A DNA stretch of 64,000 nt from Orbus sasakiae. GTDB taxonomy: Bacteria > Pseudomonadota > Gammaproteobacteria > Enterobacterales > Orbaceae. The stretch is from assembly GCF_039542345.1 (NCBI RefSeq), contig NZ_BAABHY010000001.1, forward strand, positions 806,001-870,000, read 5' to 3'. Below, one piece after another: positions 53,875-62,693 of this stretch. The translations under genes and the position numbers were made by a program. Under the pieces are notes generated by a model. It made no database searches. It was not told where the DNA came from and was given only the letters and a program-made list of their open reading frames with translations. Numbering within the stretch: the first letter of the stretch is position 1; every line of letters begins with the position of its first letter.

Positions 53875-55215
53875 ATGAGTTTAGAACAGTTTGGCTACAA
53901 ACAAGAACTGAAACGTACGTTAACATTAAGTGATTTGGTGATTTATGGGATGGTTTTTATGGTACCCATCGCCCCCTTTGGCGTGTTTGGTTGGATTTAT
54001 CAAGATACCCATGGCATGGTGCCTTTAGCATATTTAATCGGTATGGTTGGTATGCTATTTACTGCACTAAGTTATAGCGCAATGTCAAAAGAGTTTCCGA
54101 TTGCTGGATCCGTTTACTCATATGCACAACGCGGCATCAGCGAGCATGTTGGTTTTATTGCTGGTTGGGCTATTTTACTTGATTATTTACTTATTCCTGC
54201 ATTAGTTTATGTATTTAGTGCGATTGCTATGCATGAATTATTCCCGGCAGTAGAACGTTGGCAATGGCTAATTTTCTTCCTTGTAACGGCAACCGTTGTT
54301 AATCTAAAAGGCATCAGTTTTACCGCTAAAATGAACATTGTTTTTCTTATTGGTGAATTAGTTGTTTTTGCAATTTTTGTTGCAGTTGGGTTATATGCGC
54401 TTTATCAAGGTCAAGGTAATGGCGAATTAACTTTAGCACCACTTTATCAGCCTGACGTATTTAGTGTTGGTTTGGTGATGAAAGCGGTATCAATTGCTGC
54501 ATTATCATTTCTTGGTTTTGATGCTATTTCAACGTTAGCTGAAGAAGTGAAAGGGGATCCCGCTAAACAAATCGGGCGCGCTGCATTGATCACACTCTTT
54601 GTGATGGGGATTATTTTTATGGCACAAACTTGGATTGCCGTCGATTTAGCTGCTGGTTTGACGTTTAGTTCACCGGATACCATTTTCTATCAAATCGCCC
54701 AAGCCGCAGGGGGAGAATGGTTAGGGATAGTGACTGGGCTTGCAACTGCATTAGCATGGGGGATTGCAACGTCTGTGGTTTCACAAGGTGCTGTCTCACG
54801 AGTGCTTTTCTCCATGGGGCGTGACCAAAAGTTACCGAAAGTTTTATCTAAAGTTCATGCAAAATGGGGCACACCCTATATTAGTATTTTATTTGTTGCG
54901 GTGCTTTCTTTATTTTTAGGTTTATACTTTTTAGAAGAGGCTGACTTATTAACGTCATTAGTGAGTTTTGGCGCCTTAACTGGATTTTTATTTTTACACT
55001 TGAGTGTCATTATTCACTTTATTATTCGTAATGGTTCTAAAAACTACCTCAGATATTTAATTTGTCCGGCGATTGGCTTTTTTATCATTGGTTATATTTT
55101 AATTAGTATGAGTGAACAAGCCATCATATTAGGCGGTATTTGGTTTGTGATTGGCCTTATTTATTTAATCATTATGACGAAAATGAAATTATCATTAGCT
55201 TTATCGATAGAATAG
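53875..55215 (+). CDS. APC-family amine/amino acid permease
   Basis: A 446-residue inner-membrane permease with 12 predicted helices. The helix I motif is LSDLVIYGMVFMVPIAPFG and the second family landmark SYAMSKEFPIAGSVYSYAQ (here YSAMSKEFPIAGSVYSYAQ); helix VI shows SFLGFDAISTLAEEVKGDP. It resembles PuuP- and YhfM-type carriers. As last gene of the cluster it probably imports the amine or amide that the ligase and hydrolases process. Confidence 0.85.
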   Translation: MSLEQFGYKQELKRTLTLSDLVIYGMVFMVPIAPFGVFGWIYQDTHGMVPLAYLIGMVGMLFTALSYSAMSKEFPIAGSVYSYAQRGISEHVGFIAGWAILLDYLLIPALVYVFSAIAMHELFPAVERWQWLIFFLVTATVVNLKGISFTAKMNIVFLIGELVVFAIFVAVGLYALYQGQGNGELTLAPLYQPDVFSVGLVMKAVSIAALSFLGFDAISTLAEEVKGDPAKQIGRAALITLFVMGIIFMAQTWIAVDLAAGLTFSSPDTIFYQIAQAAGGEWLGIVTGLATALAWGIATSVVSQGAVSRVLFSMGRDQKLPKVLSKVHAKWGTPYISILFVAVLSLFLGLYFLEEADLLTSLVSFGALTGFLFLHLSVIIHFIIRNGSKNYLRYLICPAIGFFIIGYILISMSEQAIILGGIWFVIGLIYLIIMTKMKLSLALSIE

Positions 55216-55236
55216 TGATTGAGTGTCAGTGGTATT

Positions 55237-55274
55237 AAGGCAGATACATGATCTTGAAAGTATCTGCCTTTTTT
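55237..55274 (+). terminator. Terminator after the APC permease
   Basis: AAGGCAGATAC (55237-55247) pairs with GTATCTGCCTT (55260-55270) around a 12-base loop, followed by a T run to 55274. It ends the amine cluster. Confidence 0.88.
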
Positions 55275-55354
55275 GAACAGGTTCGTTATTTTATTGTCAT
55301 AACCTATCATTATAGTGTAAAAACCGTCAAAATTACGCCATATTTAACGATATA

Positions 55355-57481
55355 TTAGGGCTTTGCCATTAACTCTGAAGCAAGTTGTGCTGTCTCAGGC
55401 AGGACATCTAAAATAAGCAATAATTGTTGTAAAACCAATAAATCGTTCTGATTTAAATCATTTGGCTCCTTTTCGACCAGATCAGTGATCACTGTCCTTA
55501 AATGAGGTAAATCCTTATCCATTTTTTGATTGCCGTGCAGCGAATTAATGATAAATACACAGGTATCATCAAACAGCGACAATATATCATGAGAAATGGT
55601 TTTATCACGATGGGCAGCTAATGTTGAAATGTAGCTAATTAAAGTATGATTGACCGTCAAAAAACGGAACGCATTATCAATGATATCTTGGTTTACATGA
55701 GGCTCTTTGGTCATGATACTGATTAACGAGGATAATTCCGCATTATTTTCATGCACGCTTCGGCGAACTTGACGATACATGGCATCATTATTTTTACCGG
55801 ATAAGTATTGTGAACCGATTAATGCCAAGTAATGACAATCATCATGACAAGCGCGTTCAACCAATTTACTTAAATTACGGAATTTCCAATCTGGCCAAAT
55901 GAAGCTAACTGCAAACCACGCGATAGCACATCCAATAATGGTGGCAACAATTCTTGAACTTGCCACGGTTATACTGCTTTCGCCGACTAATCCAAAACTG
56001 AAAAAGACCAATAAAGTCACAAATAGTGTAGCATAAGCATATTGTGAGTTTTTAAATAAGAAAAATAACCACCCACTCAGAATGATTAAAACCAGTTGCG
56101 CTTCAATATTGGGTAATAAATAAGTTAATGGCACTCCAATAATGATCCCACCAATGGTTCCCATTACGCGTAAACGTAAGCGATATTTTGTCGTGGAGTA
56201 GTTAGGTTGACAAACAAATAAACTGGTCAAAATAATCCAGTAACCATGTTGTAATCCACTGAGTTGAATGATTGAATAGCCAACAAAGAAGACTAAACTC
56301 ATACGTACTGCGTGACGAAATAACGGTGATTTGACGGTAAGATTTTGTTTAATACGCAACCAACTGTCCTTAAAACCACTCAATTTATCATCAATGAGCT
56401 GTCGCTGAGTATATTGTCCTGATAATTGTTGTTCATTATTAATATTAGATAATAACAAATCAATGCTTTGCAAGTTTTTCATTAAATGCATTAATGAATT
56501 AATCAGTTTAGCATTACCTTGATGGCAGGTGATGGCCTCTTCTAAGTAACTAAAGTATTTCTCAAAAATCGGATCATGCTGATAATTTTGATTGTACTTA
56601 ATACATACTGCCAATTTAGTACACGCTTTAGCTTGTAAATTTAAAATGCGCGCAAAACGGAATAATATATCACTGTGTTTAAATTGTTGGCTTAATGTTT
56701 GATAACGAACATGAGAAGCACTAGCTCGTTCATGGATATCTTGAGCGACAAAGTAATCGTTAAGCATATTGCGAATATAAGCTTGCCCGCGGTAACTTTT
56801 TAGCCGATTGAAAAGTGAATGTTTGGTTTGGTTTAATGCATCGATAAGTTGATCATTTGCTTGGGCAAGTTGTGACAATTGTGCTTTAAAACCCTCGGTT
56901 TCATCTGGATCAAATAGGGCAGCTTTAGCATCGAGGTATTGACCTAATCGGAAAAAACTCACTGATAGACTTTGTTGGGTTGTTCTAATCGGTTGAATAA
57001 TTGACTCAACAAATGAGACGAGATTATACCAAATTGCGCCAACTAAGAGATAGAGTGGCTGAGAATAGAAATCATCAAACATTTGATGACCTAACATCGT
57101 ATAAGCTGCAATTAATAATGAACCAAAAGCAATAACACCATAACGCTGACCTAATGCCCCAAGCATCGTAAATACAAACGTTGATAACACTAACCCGATA
57201 ATAAAAATGAGCGGATATGGAAACAAAATCTGCACAGAAAATGTTGCTAATGAAAAACAAATTAACGTGATAAACAGATTCACTAAACGATTTAATAAAC
57301 GGGTATCGATTTCTGTTAAAGCCGCAGCTACAACACCCAATGTAAGTGGAATGGTTGCTTTGATTTCACCAAAATACCAAGGGATAAACGTCGTCCCAGC
57401 TAAACTGATTAAAATGCGGACGCTGTAAAGCACATTACTGTGATAAAAGACTTGTCTTAAGGATGAACGCAGTGTATTCAC
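55355..57481 (-). CDS. yccS: YccS-like FUSC-family inner-membrane protein
   Basis: A 708-residue membrane protein, close to the length of E. coli YccS (717). It has two clusters of about five or six hydrophobic segments (residues 20-165 and 390-525), each followed by a long cytosolic helical domain, the layout of the YccS/YhfK family. The second cluster contains HGYWIILTSLFVCQPNYSTT and MGTIGGIIIGVPLTYLLP, typical of FUSC proteins. Efflux of aromatic acids is shown for some FUSC relatives, but not for YccS. The gene is transcribed alone. Confidence 0.85.
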   Translation of the reverse strand: MNTLRSSLRQVFYHSNVLYSVRILISLAGTTFIPWYFGEIKATIPLTLGVVAAALTEIDTRLLNRLVNLFITLICFSLATFSVQILFPYPLIFIIGLVLSTFVFTMLGALGQRYGVIAFGSLLIAAYTMLGHQMFDDFYSQPLYLLVGAIWYNLVSFVESIIQPIRTTQQSLSVSFFRLGQYLDAKAALFDPDETEGFKAQLSQLAQANDQLIDALNQTKHSLFNRLKSYRGQAYIRNMLNDYFVAQDIHERASASHVRYQTLSQQFKHSDILFRFARILNLQAKACTKLAVCIKYNQNYQHDPIFEKYFSYLEEAITCHQGNAKLINSLMHLMKNLQSIDLLLSNINNEQQLSGQYTQRQLIDDKLSGFKDSWLRIKQNLTVKSPLFRHAVRMSLVFFVGYSIIQLSGLQHGYWIILTSLFVCQPNYSTTKYRLRLRVMGTIGGIIIGVPLTYLLPNIEAQLVLIILSGWLFFLFKNSQYAYATLFVTLLVFFSFGLVGESSITVASSRIVATIIGCAIAWFAVSFIWPDWKFRNLSKLVERACHDDCHYLALIGSQYLSGKNNDAMYRQVRRSVHENNAELSSLISIMTKEPHVNQDIIDNAFRFLTVNHTLISYISTLAAHRDKTISHDILSLFDDTCVFIINSLHGNQKMDKDLPHLRTVITDLVEKEPNDLNQNDLLVLQQLLLILDVLPETAQLASELMAKP

Positions 57482-57691
57482 AATTTGTTAATGCCTGTTA
57501 TGGGGTACGATTTATTGTAGCTTAGAATACTTACAAAATATAGGGTTAAAAAATAGATTCAAGCAACTGATACCAATCGTTTTGAGCTAATAAAAATCAT
57601 AAATACAAAAATAGTTATTATCAATGAATGCAATTATCATTTTTTAAGTTAATATAGTACCTTATTTATTTAGTAGGATTTAATATCAATT

Positions 57692-58027
57692 ATGACAATG
57701 ACAACGATCGAAAAAATTCAGAAGCAAATTAGTGAGAACCCTATCCTTATTTATATGAAAGGTTCGCCAAAATTACCTAGCTGTGGTTTTTCAGCACAAG
57801 CATCACAACTTTTATCACAATGTGGTGTGCCTTTTGCGTATGTGGATATTTTACAAAATCCCGATATTCGTGCCGAATTACCCAGATATGCAAACTGGCC
57901 AACTTTCCCGCAATTATGGGTTGATGGGGAATTAGTTGGCGGATGCGATATTATGATTGAAATGTTCCAAGCTGGTGAATTACAAGCATTGATTAAAGAG
58001 ACAGCAAGTAAGTATCAAACAGCCTAA
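57692..58027 (+). CDS. grxD: Monothiol glutaredoxin Grx4
   Basis: A 111-residue CGFS-type glutaredoxin. The active site is LPSCGFSAQ with Cys31, followed by the glutathione-binding stretches WPTFPQLWVDGELVGGCDIM. Monothiol glutaredoxins carry iron-sulfur clusters and pass them to target proteins, often with BolA. The gene is preceded by an AT-rich stretch and followed by a strong stem shared with the convergent biosynthetic operon. The iron-uptake genes elsewhere in the window are separate units. Confidence 0.95.
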   Translation: MTMTTIEKIQKQISENPILIYMKGSPKLPSCGFSAQASQLLSQCGVPFAYVDILQNPDIRAELPRYANWPTFPQLWVDGELVGGCDIMIEMFQAGELQALIKETASKYQTA

Positions 58028-58038
58028 CAATATATTAG

Positions 58039-58069
58039 TTATCCAGCCTGTTTTCGGCTGGCTGGATAA
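58039..58069. terminator. Convergent terminator between grxD and the biosynthetic operon
   Basis: TTATCCAGCC (58039-58048) pairs perfectly with GGCTGGATAA (58060-58069) around an 11-base loop, then CGTTTTAAT. It lies between the convergent ends of grxD and the BtrH-domain gene. Confidence 0.8.
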
Positions 58070-58073
58070 CGTT

Positions 58074-59105
58074 TTAATACGATATTTTCTTGATACTTTT
58101 GACCAGATTCTGCCAGCACGCTTTTTCTAACTCAGCAACATTATTCAGTAATTGAGAAACTTCATCATAACCTGTCGAGTTTAAGTTTCGACATAATTTT
58201 ACGGTCCGGCTCGCAAATTTACGCCAATTATCGCCAACTTCAGTCATCTGATTGGATGAGTCTAATAATGCCTGTTTATTTGTTAGTGGTAAATGCTGTG
58301 AAGCTTCTTCTAAAAATGAAGCATACATATAACGAAACCCTGCACCCCCTGTACCGATTTCTTCTTGCATTCTCACAATATGTCCAAGGTATAATTTCTT
58401 ATACTGGTCACTTTTGGACGTATTTTTTAGTCCATGAATACGTTTAGCTAATAAATGAATACCTTTCACTCCAATAAATGGTAGGGGTGCTTGCATTTGT
58501 TTGGCATTTTTTAAAATTGCCTGACGAATAAGTGGCACTAATTGGATGTTATTTGAGTGACTAGCTAACTCTAAAGTATACATTAAGCCTTTGCTAGCAA
58601 GTGCGCCTTTAGCAAAACGCGCTTTTTTTAAATCAGTTTCATGGCATTGGACGGGGGACTCCATAACGGGATCACTGATTAAATAATTTTGTTCAGATTT
58701 ACCATAAACTAAAATATTATGGGCATTAAAATGAAATCGAAGCGCCTGAGGCATGTATGGTAACCAAAATACAGATGTTTGCAAACCCACCAGTTGATTA
58801 TTAGTTAGGGCTATATCTAACGCTTTCATTCCATTTTCTGATGAAGAGAATTTTTGCAGTTTTAGGCTTAAATTAAGTTTTTTGCATGAGTTTTTTATAA
58901 TTGTTTTAGGCGGCATTCGATAAGCAATTAAAGGCATACCTGAGATTTTTATGACCGGTAAATATGCAAACGTTAATGCGGATGATAAACCAAATAACAT
59001 CGGTTCACTGTAATTGAAACCGTAGTGTTTTAGTAAGGTTGACATAACCCCACTTTCGCAATGTGCGGTATGTTGATGATGAAAATCATTAATTAATTGT
59101 GTCAT
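58074..59105 (-). CDS. BtrH N-terminal-domain protein (with DUF4872-like C-terminal part)
   Basis: A 343-residue protein whose first half matches the butirosin synthesis BtrH N-terminal domain: HCESGVMSTLLKHYGF with Cys16 as the likely nucleophile, FGLSSALTFAY, and a later His/Asp set in HFNAHNILVYG and LISDPVMESP. The C-terminal half is helical, like DUF4872. BtrH transfers an acyl group from an acyl carrier protein to an amine. Here it lies last in an operon with a ketosynthase III and a DarA-like protein, so transfer or processing of an acyl-ACP product is a reasonable inference. Confidence 0.78.
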   Translation of the reverse strand: MTQLINDFHHQHTAHCESGVMSTLLKHYGFNYSEPMLFGLSSALTFAYLPVIKISGMPLIAYRMPPKTIIKNSCKKLNLSLKLQKFSSSENGMKALDIALTNNQLVGLQTSVFWLPYMPQALRFHFNAHNILVYGKSEQNYLISDPVMESPVQCHETDLKKARFAKGALASKGLMYTLELASHSNNIQLVPLIRQAILKNAKQMQAPLPFIGVKGIHLLAKRIHGLKNTSKSDQYKKLYLGHIVRMQEEIGTGGAGFRYMYASFLEEASQHLPLTNKQALLDSSNQMTEVGDNWRKFASRTVKLCRNLNSTGYDEVSQLLNNVAELEKACWQNLVKSIKKISY

Positions 59106-59505
59106 AGCCTGTTTGTGGAACTGTTTTGAGTTGTGATAATGATAAATTTAATGCTTTTGCATAGCGGTTAAGTTTTTTTAAAGATAGCTTATTGAAAATA
59201 TCAGGTTTTAAATGTCGTTTCACTTGCCATTGGAAAAAACCACTGCATTGTGCCAGACTGACCGTGTCATGTCGGTAAGCATACATATAAAAATAAAGAG
59301 GCGATTTTTGTCCTGATTTTACTAGCTCGTGGGCTTTTTTTGTTTCAGCATTTAATGCATTTACGGCTTGTAACGTCGCATACTCTTCATCTTCCCAGCC
59401 ATTGCATGTGGCAGAGATATAGTGCCCATTTTGTCTGGCATAAATAATTTTATTATGTCCGCCATAGGTTTTACTATTGTGTTGAGGTATATTTTCTATA
59501 TCCAT
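59089..59505 (-). CDS. Small conserved protein of the biosynthetic operon, unknown function
   Basis: A protein of about 138 residues, start chosen at the ATG at 59505 with AAAGAG just ahead. The N-terminal half contains YISATCNGWEDEEYATLQAV; the middle is SPLYFYMYAYRHDTVSLAQ; the last third (FFQWQVKRHLKPDIFNKLS, then LNRYAKALNLSLSQL) resembles a helix-turn-helix. It overlaps the BtrH gene by 17 bases and follows the ketosynthase by 16, so it is an integral part of the operon. It could be a regulator or an accessory protein; I know no function. Confidence 0.65.
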   Translation of the reverse strand: MDIENIPQHNSKTYGGHNKIIYARQNGHYISATCNGWEDEEYATLQAVNALNAETKKAHELVKSGQKSPLYFYMYAYRHDTVSLAQCSGFFQWQVKRHLKPDIFNKLSLKKLNRYAKALNLSLSQLKTVPQTGYDTIN

Positions 59506-59521
59506 TGTCTCTTTCCCAAAA

Positions 59522-60679
59522 TCACAAAATAACGTGTAATAACATAAATGCCGATGAAAAACGTCCACTTTCCGGAATGTAACACAGAATTTTTTGACCG
59601 TTTTTTAAATGATGTGTGCGTAAAAACTCTTCTAAAATAATAAAGATCGACGCGGATCCTGTATTACCTTTCGTTGATAAATTGGTAAACCACTTTTCAT
59701 AAGGAATTTCAAAATCAATATTAACGAGACCTTGGTATAATTTATCTCTAAAATAGTGAGACGAATAATGCGGTAAAAAATAATCGATATCATCAGCACT
59801 TAAACAATGCTTATTTATCGTTTGTATCAACATTTTTTCAACAGTATATTTAACAATATTATCATTAAGTAATTTGACGTTTTGCTTTACACTTAAGACA
59901 CTTTGTTCGAGCTGTTCTGATTGGCTAAATTGTTTCCAACCAAAAAATTGGTCATTTATAAAATCCCCACCAGCATACATACAAGCAGGCATCTCATTGG
60001 CATATGACAAAATATCGATCCATTCAATTTTAAGTGATACTTGGCCTTTTAAAGGTGCATGACTTAAACATACTGAACCTGCACCATCAGACAGCATCCA
60101 ACGTAAAAAATCTTTTTCAAAGGCCAGCTCCGGGCGTTCAGCTAAGTCATCAATTTTTTGGTCGATTTCTGCTTTAAAATTTTCACTTCGCATCGATGCT
60201 GAAGCTGTTTCCGACGCGCAGGCAATAGCATATTGGTGTTCACCCGTTCTTACTGCATTATAGGCCTGCTTAAGGGCAGATATGCCAGCTACACAAACGC
60301 CCGATGCACTATGAACTTCGTAAGGAACTGCGTTAGCCAATTCACCGTGAACCATTACCGCATGACTCGGCATAATTTGATCAGGATAAGATGTTCCACA
60401 AGCTAAGAAAGAGACCTGCTCTGGTTTTAGATGCTGGTCGAAAAGTTGGGTAATACACTTTGCTGCGAGCTGTGCATTACTATGTGTTGTTTTTCGAGTG
60501 ACAGGATCAATAGCATAGTGTCTCGATGTAATACCATTACTTTTTAAAATAATAGCACGTGCGCGAGAGGGTTTTCGGCCAACCTGGCCTAATACCTGCT
60601 CCATTGATTGATTATCAATAGGGGAGTTCGGTAAAAAAGTTGCAATATTATTAATATAAACAGCGTGTAATTTCATCAT
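59522..60679 (-). CDS. darB: Ketosynthase III-like enzyme, DarB-type (dialkylresorcinol/aryl polyene lipid synthesis)
   Basis: A 385-residue FabH-like thiolase-fold enzyme, longer than housekeeping FabH (about 317). The triad is Cys129 in SASGVCVAGISAL, His304 in FLPHYSSHYF and Asn339 in TKGNTGSASIF. Pairing with the DarA-like gene fits dialkylresorcinol synthesis, in which DarB condenses acyl-ACP-derived chains and DarA aromatises the product. The start is the ATG at 60679; 60676 is also possible. The call to DarB is by context plus size; another ketosynthase role cannot be excluded. Confidence 0.7.
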   Translation of the reverse strand: MMKLHAVYINNIATFLPNSPIDNQSMEQVLGQVGRKPSRARAIILKSNGITSRHYAIDPVTRKTTHSNAQLAAKCITQLFDQHLKPEQVSFLACGTSYPDQIMPSHAVMVHGELANAVPYEVHSASGVCVAGISALKQAYNAVRTGEHQYAIACASETASASMRSENFKAEIDQKIDDLAERPELAFEKDFLRWMLSDGAGSVCLSHAPLKGQVSLKIEWIDILSYANEMPACMYAGGDFINDQFFGWKQFSQSEQLEQSVLSVKQNVKLLNDNIVKYTVEKMLIQTINKHCLSADDIDYFLPHYSSHYFRDKLYQGLVNIDFEIPYEKWFTNLSTKGNTGSASIFIILEEFLRTHHLKNGQKILCYIPESGRFSSAFMLLHVIL

Positions 60680-60693
60680 ATAGCTCTTGTAAT

Positions 60694-61608
60694 TTATTCA
60701 CCAGAAGGCCAACTAAATCGGTTTTTTTGTTTAAGAATTCGTTTTTTTAACCAGGGAGATAAAAGGGTTTTAATTAATGCTGTTATTGGCACAACAGTGC
60801 ATATCATGCAGACCAGAAATGCAATATAAAAATATAAAATGAATTGACGTAAATAAGTCGATATATTACCCGCTTTAATGAGTAGTTTTCCCCACAAATA
60901 AAAGCTTCGATAGCCAATCTTTTCACTTAATATTAGCCGTTCATTCACCTTTACAGCTGACATATGTTTAAACATCGGTTGTTCAATAGGTTTATTAGAT
61001 AGCAGTGTGGTTTTTATTTTTTGACCATATTTAGCGCAATCATTTATTTCTTTATCATCAATCCCTGCTTTGGGTAACCAACGCAAGGGTTGTTTTTGAC
61101 CCGTTAACATCCATAATGGTGTGGCAATAAAACTTGCAGGCCCTCCACAACTATCAATGCGAACAACATTATCAACCAATTTAGCTTGTGATTGTGTAAG
61201 GAGTTGTTTAACGGTTTCTTGAGCCATTAGCCACATGTTGCGGCAGGCAATAAGTGTGACGACAGGCGTACCTGCAAGAATTTTTTTGGTATTATTGTGT
61301 TGCAAAAGCGCTGTAATAGGTTGAGACGGCGATAAAAACCAAACCGTATATGCAATAATAATTAAATCATATTTATCCTGAGCAAACACTGGCGTTATGA
61401 TCGGATCAGGTCTTAAATGTACCGTTTCGGGAAAAATATTGAAAAAACGATTGAATGACCATGGAAATACATAATTCGTTGTCGGTTCAACAGCCTGTAT
61501 TTCTAAATTAATTTCAGGTAAATCGTGTAATGGTGATATAAAACTTTCTGCGAGTTTTGTTAATTGACCTGTTTGAGAATAATAAACTAATAAAACATTT
61601 TTTTTCAT
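60694..61608 (-). CDS. darA: DarA-like flavodoxin-fold protein (dialkylresorcinol condensing enzyme family)
   Basis: A 304-residue protein with a flavodoxin-like N-terminal domain: VLLVYYSQTGQLTKLAES (phosphate-binding loop) and IIIAYTVWFLSPSQPI. A hydrophobic C-terminal region (about residues 245-280) suggests membrane contact. This architecture is what databases call the dialkylresorcinol condensing enzyme DarA. It is the first gene of the minus-strand operon and is divergent from an ABC exporter. Dialkylresorcinols and aryl polyenes are membrane-associated pigments or signals in other Gammaproteobacteria. Confidence 0.65.
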   Translation of the reverse strand: MKKNVLLVYYSQTGQLTKLAESFISPLHDLPEINLEIQAVEPTTNYVFPWSFNRFFNIFPETVHLRPDPIITPVFAQDKYDLIIIAYTVWFLSPSQPITALLQHNNTKKILAGTPVVTLIACRNMWLMAQETVKQLLTQSQAKLVDNVVRIDSCGGPASFIATPLWMLTGQKQPLRWLPKAGIDDKEINDCAKYGQKIKTTLLSNKPIEQPMFKHMSAVKVNERLILSEKIGYRSFYLWGKLLIKAGNISTYLRQFILYFYIAFLVCMICTVVPITALIKTLLSPWLKKRILKQKNRFSWPSGE

Positions 61609-61742
61609 ATTTTTATAATTATAGTGACTGACTGAGTCTATTTTAATCTAATACAACATTTCGAATGTGAGTGGTTTTTACATTTTAACATAATGTGCTA
61701 CTATTCTTATATAAAAATAAAGAATATGATAAAAATTTTTAA

Positions 61743-62693
61743 ATGTTACAGCTAAAAAATGTAAATTACAGTTACGCAAACTCAAAAAGTTGTGCTGTGT
61801 CTAATATTAATTTAAATATTGAAAAAGGACGTTGCTTTGGATTATTAGGTCCAAATGGTGCGGGTAAAACAACATTAATTGCTTTAATGTCAGGTCTACT
61901 ACCATTACAACAGGGCGATATTTTTCTTGATGATCTATCGATCAAAACATTATCTAAAACGCAAGCGCAAAAAATTTCTGTTGTTCCCCAAGAATATGCG
62001 TTTTACCCACAGTTAACTGTATTTGAGAATATGCAATTTTTTGCGTCGCTATATCAAATTAATGATAAATTATTTTTACAAGCTTTATTAGATAAAGTCG
62101 ATTTAAACCGTTATACAAATACTTATGCTAAACACTTATCTGGAGGATTAAAACGACGCTTAAATTTTGCTATTGCGCTTGTCAATTCGCCAAAAATTGT
62201 GTTTATGGATGAAATCACAGTGGGCGTCGATCCCTTATCGAGGCAATTTATTCTTAATAATGTCAAGGAACTCACGGAACAGGGCGTAACGGTAATATAT
62301 ACTTCTCATTATTTACATGAAATTGAGCTGTTATGTCACAATATTGCGATTGTCGAAAGTGGTCAGCTTTGTTTTAATGGTAAGATTAGTGATATTTTGT
62401 ATCAACACACAGAGCAGCAGTGTTTAGTCACTTTAGCAAAACCTATCTCACAACTGCAACTGACTAAACTCAATGCTTCAATAATTAAACACGATCATTA
62501 TCAAACCGTTACTTTCAGTGTAATACAAGATAATATTACGACTTTATTGCAGGACTTAGAACCTTATCAAATTCAAAGTATTCAATATGGTTATCAATCA
62601 TTAGAATCATTTTACTTAGATTTTTTAAACCATCTTGCATTACAAAAACAATCAAGCCAACAGGAAGGGCTGCATGTTATCGGCAATTATTAA
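61743..62693 (+). CDS. ABC transporter ATPase of the biosynthetic cluster
   Basis: A 316-residue ABC ATPase of the ABC-2 exporter type: Walker A GPNGAGKTT, signature LSGGLKRRL, Walker B IVFMDEITVGVDP and switch His in TSHYLHEIE. It is divergent from the DarA-like gene across 134 bases and is followed, with overlap, by its membrane subunit. It likely powers export of the cluster's lipid-like product to the outer membrane; that role is inferred from position. Confidence 0.85.
   Translation: MLQLKNVNYSYANSKSCAVSNINLNIEKGRCFGLLGPNGAGKTTLIALMSGLLPLQQGDIFLDDLSIKTLSKTQAQKISVVPQEYAFYPQLTVFENMQFFASLYQINDKLFLQALLDKVDLNRYTNTYAKHLSGGLKRRLNFAIALVNSPKIVFMDEITVGVDPLSRQFILNNVKELTEQGVTVIYTSHYLHEIELLCHNIAIVESGQLCFNGKISDILYQHTEQQCLVTLAKPISQLQLTKLNASIIKHDHYQTVTFSVIQDNITTLLQDLEPYQIQSIQYGYQSLESFYLDFLNHLALQKQSSQQEGLHVIGNY

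Noticed and set aside
57600..57660. Fur-like sequence before grxD
   Set aside because: Only about 12 of 19 consensus positions match on the minus strand, too few in AT-rich DNA.
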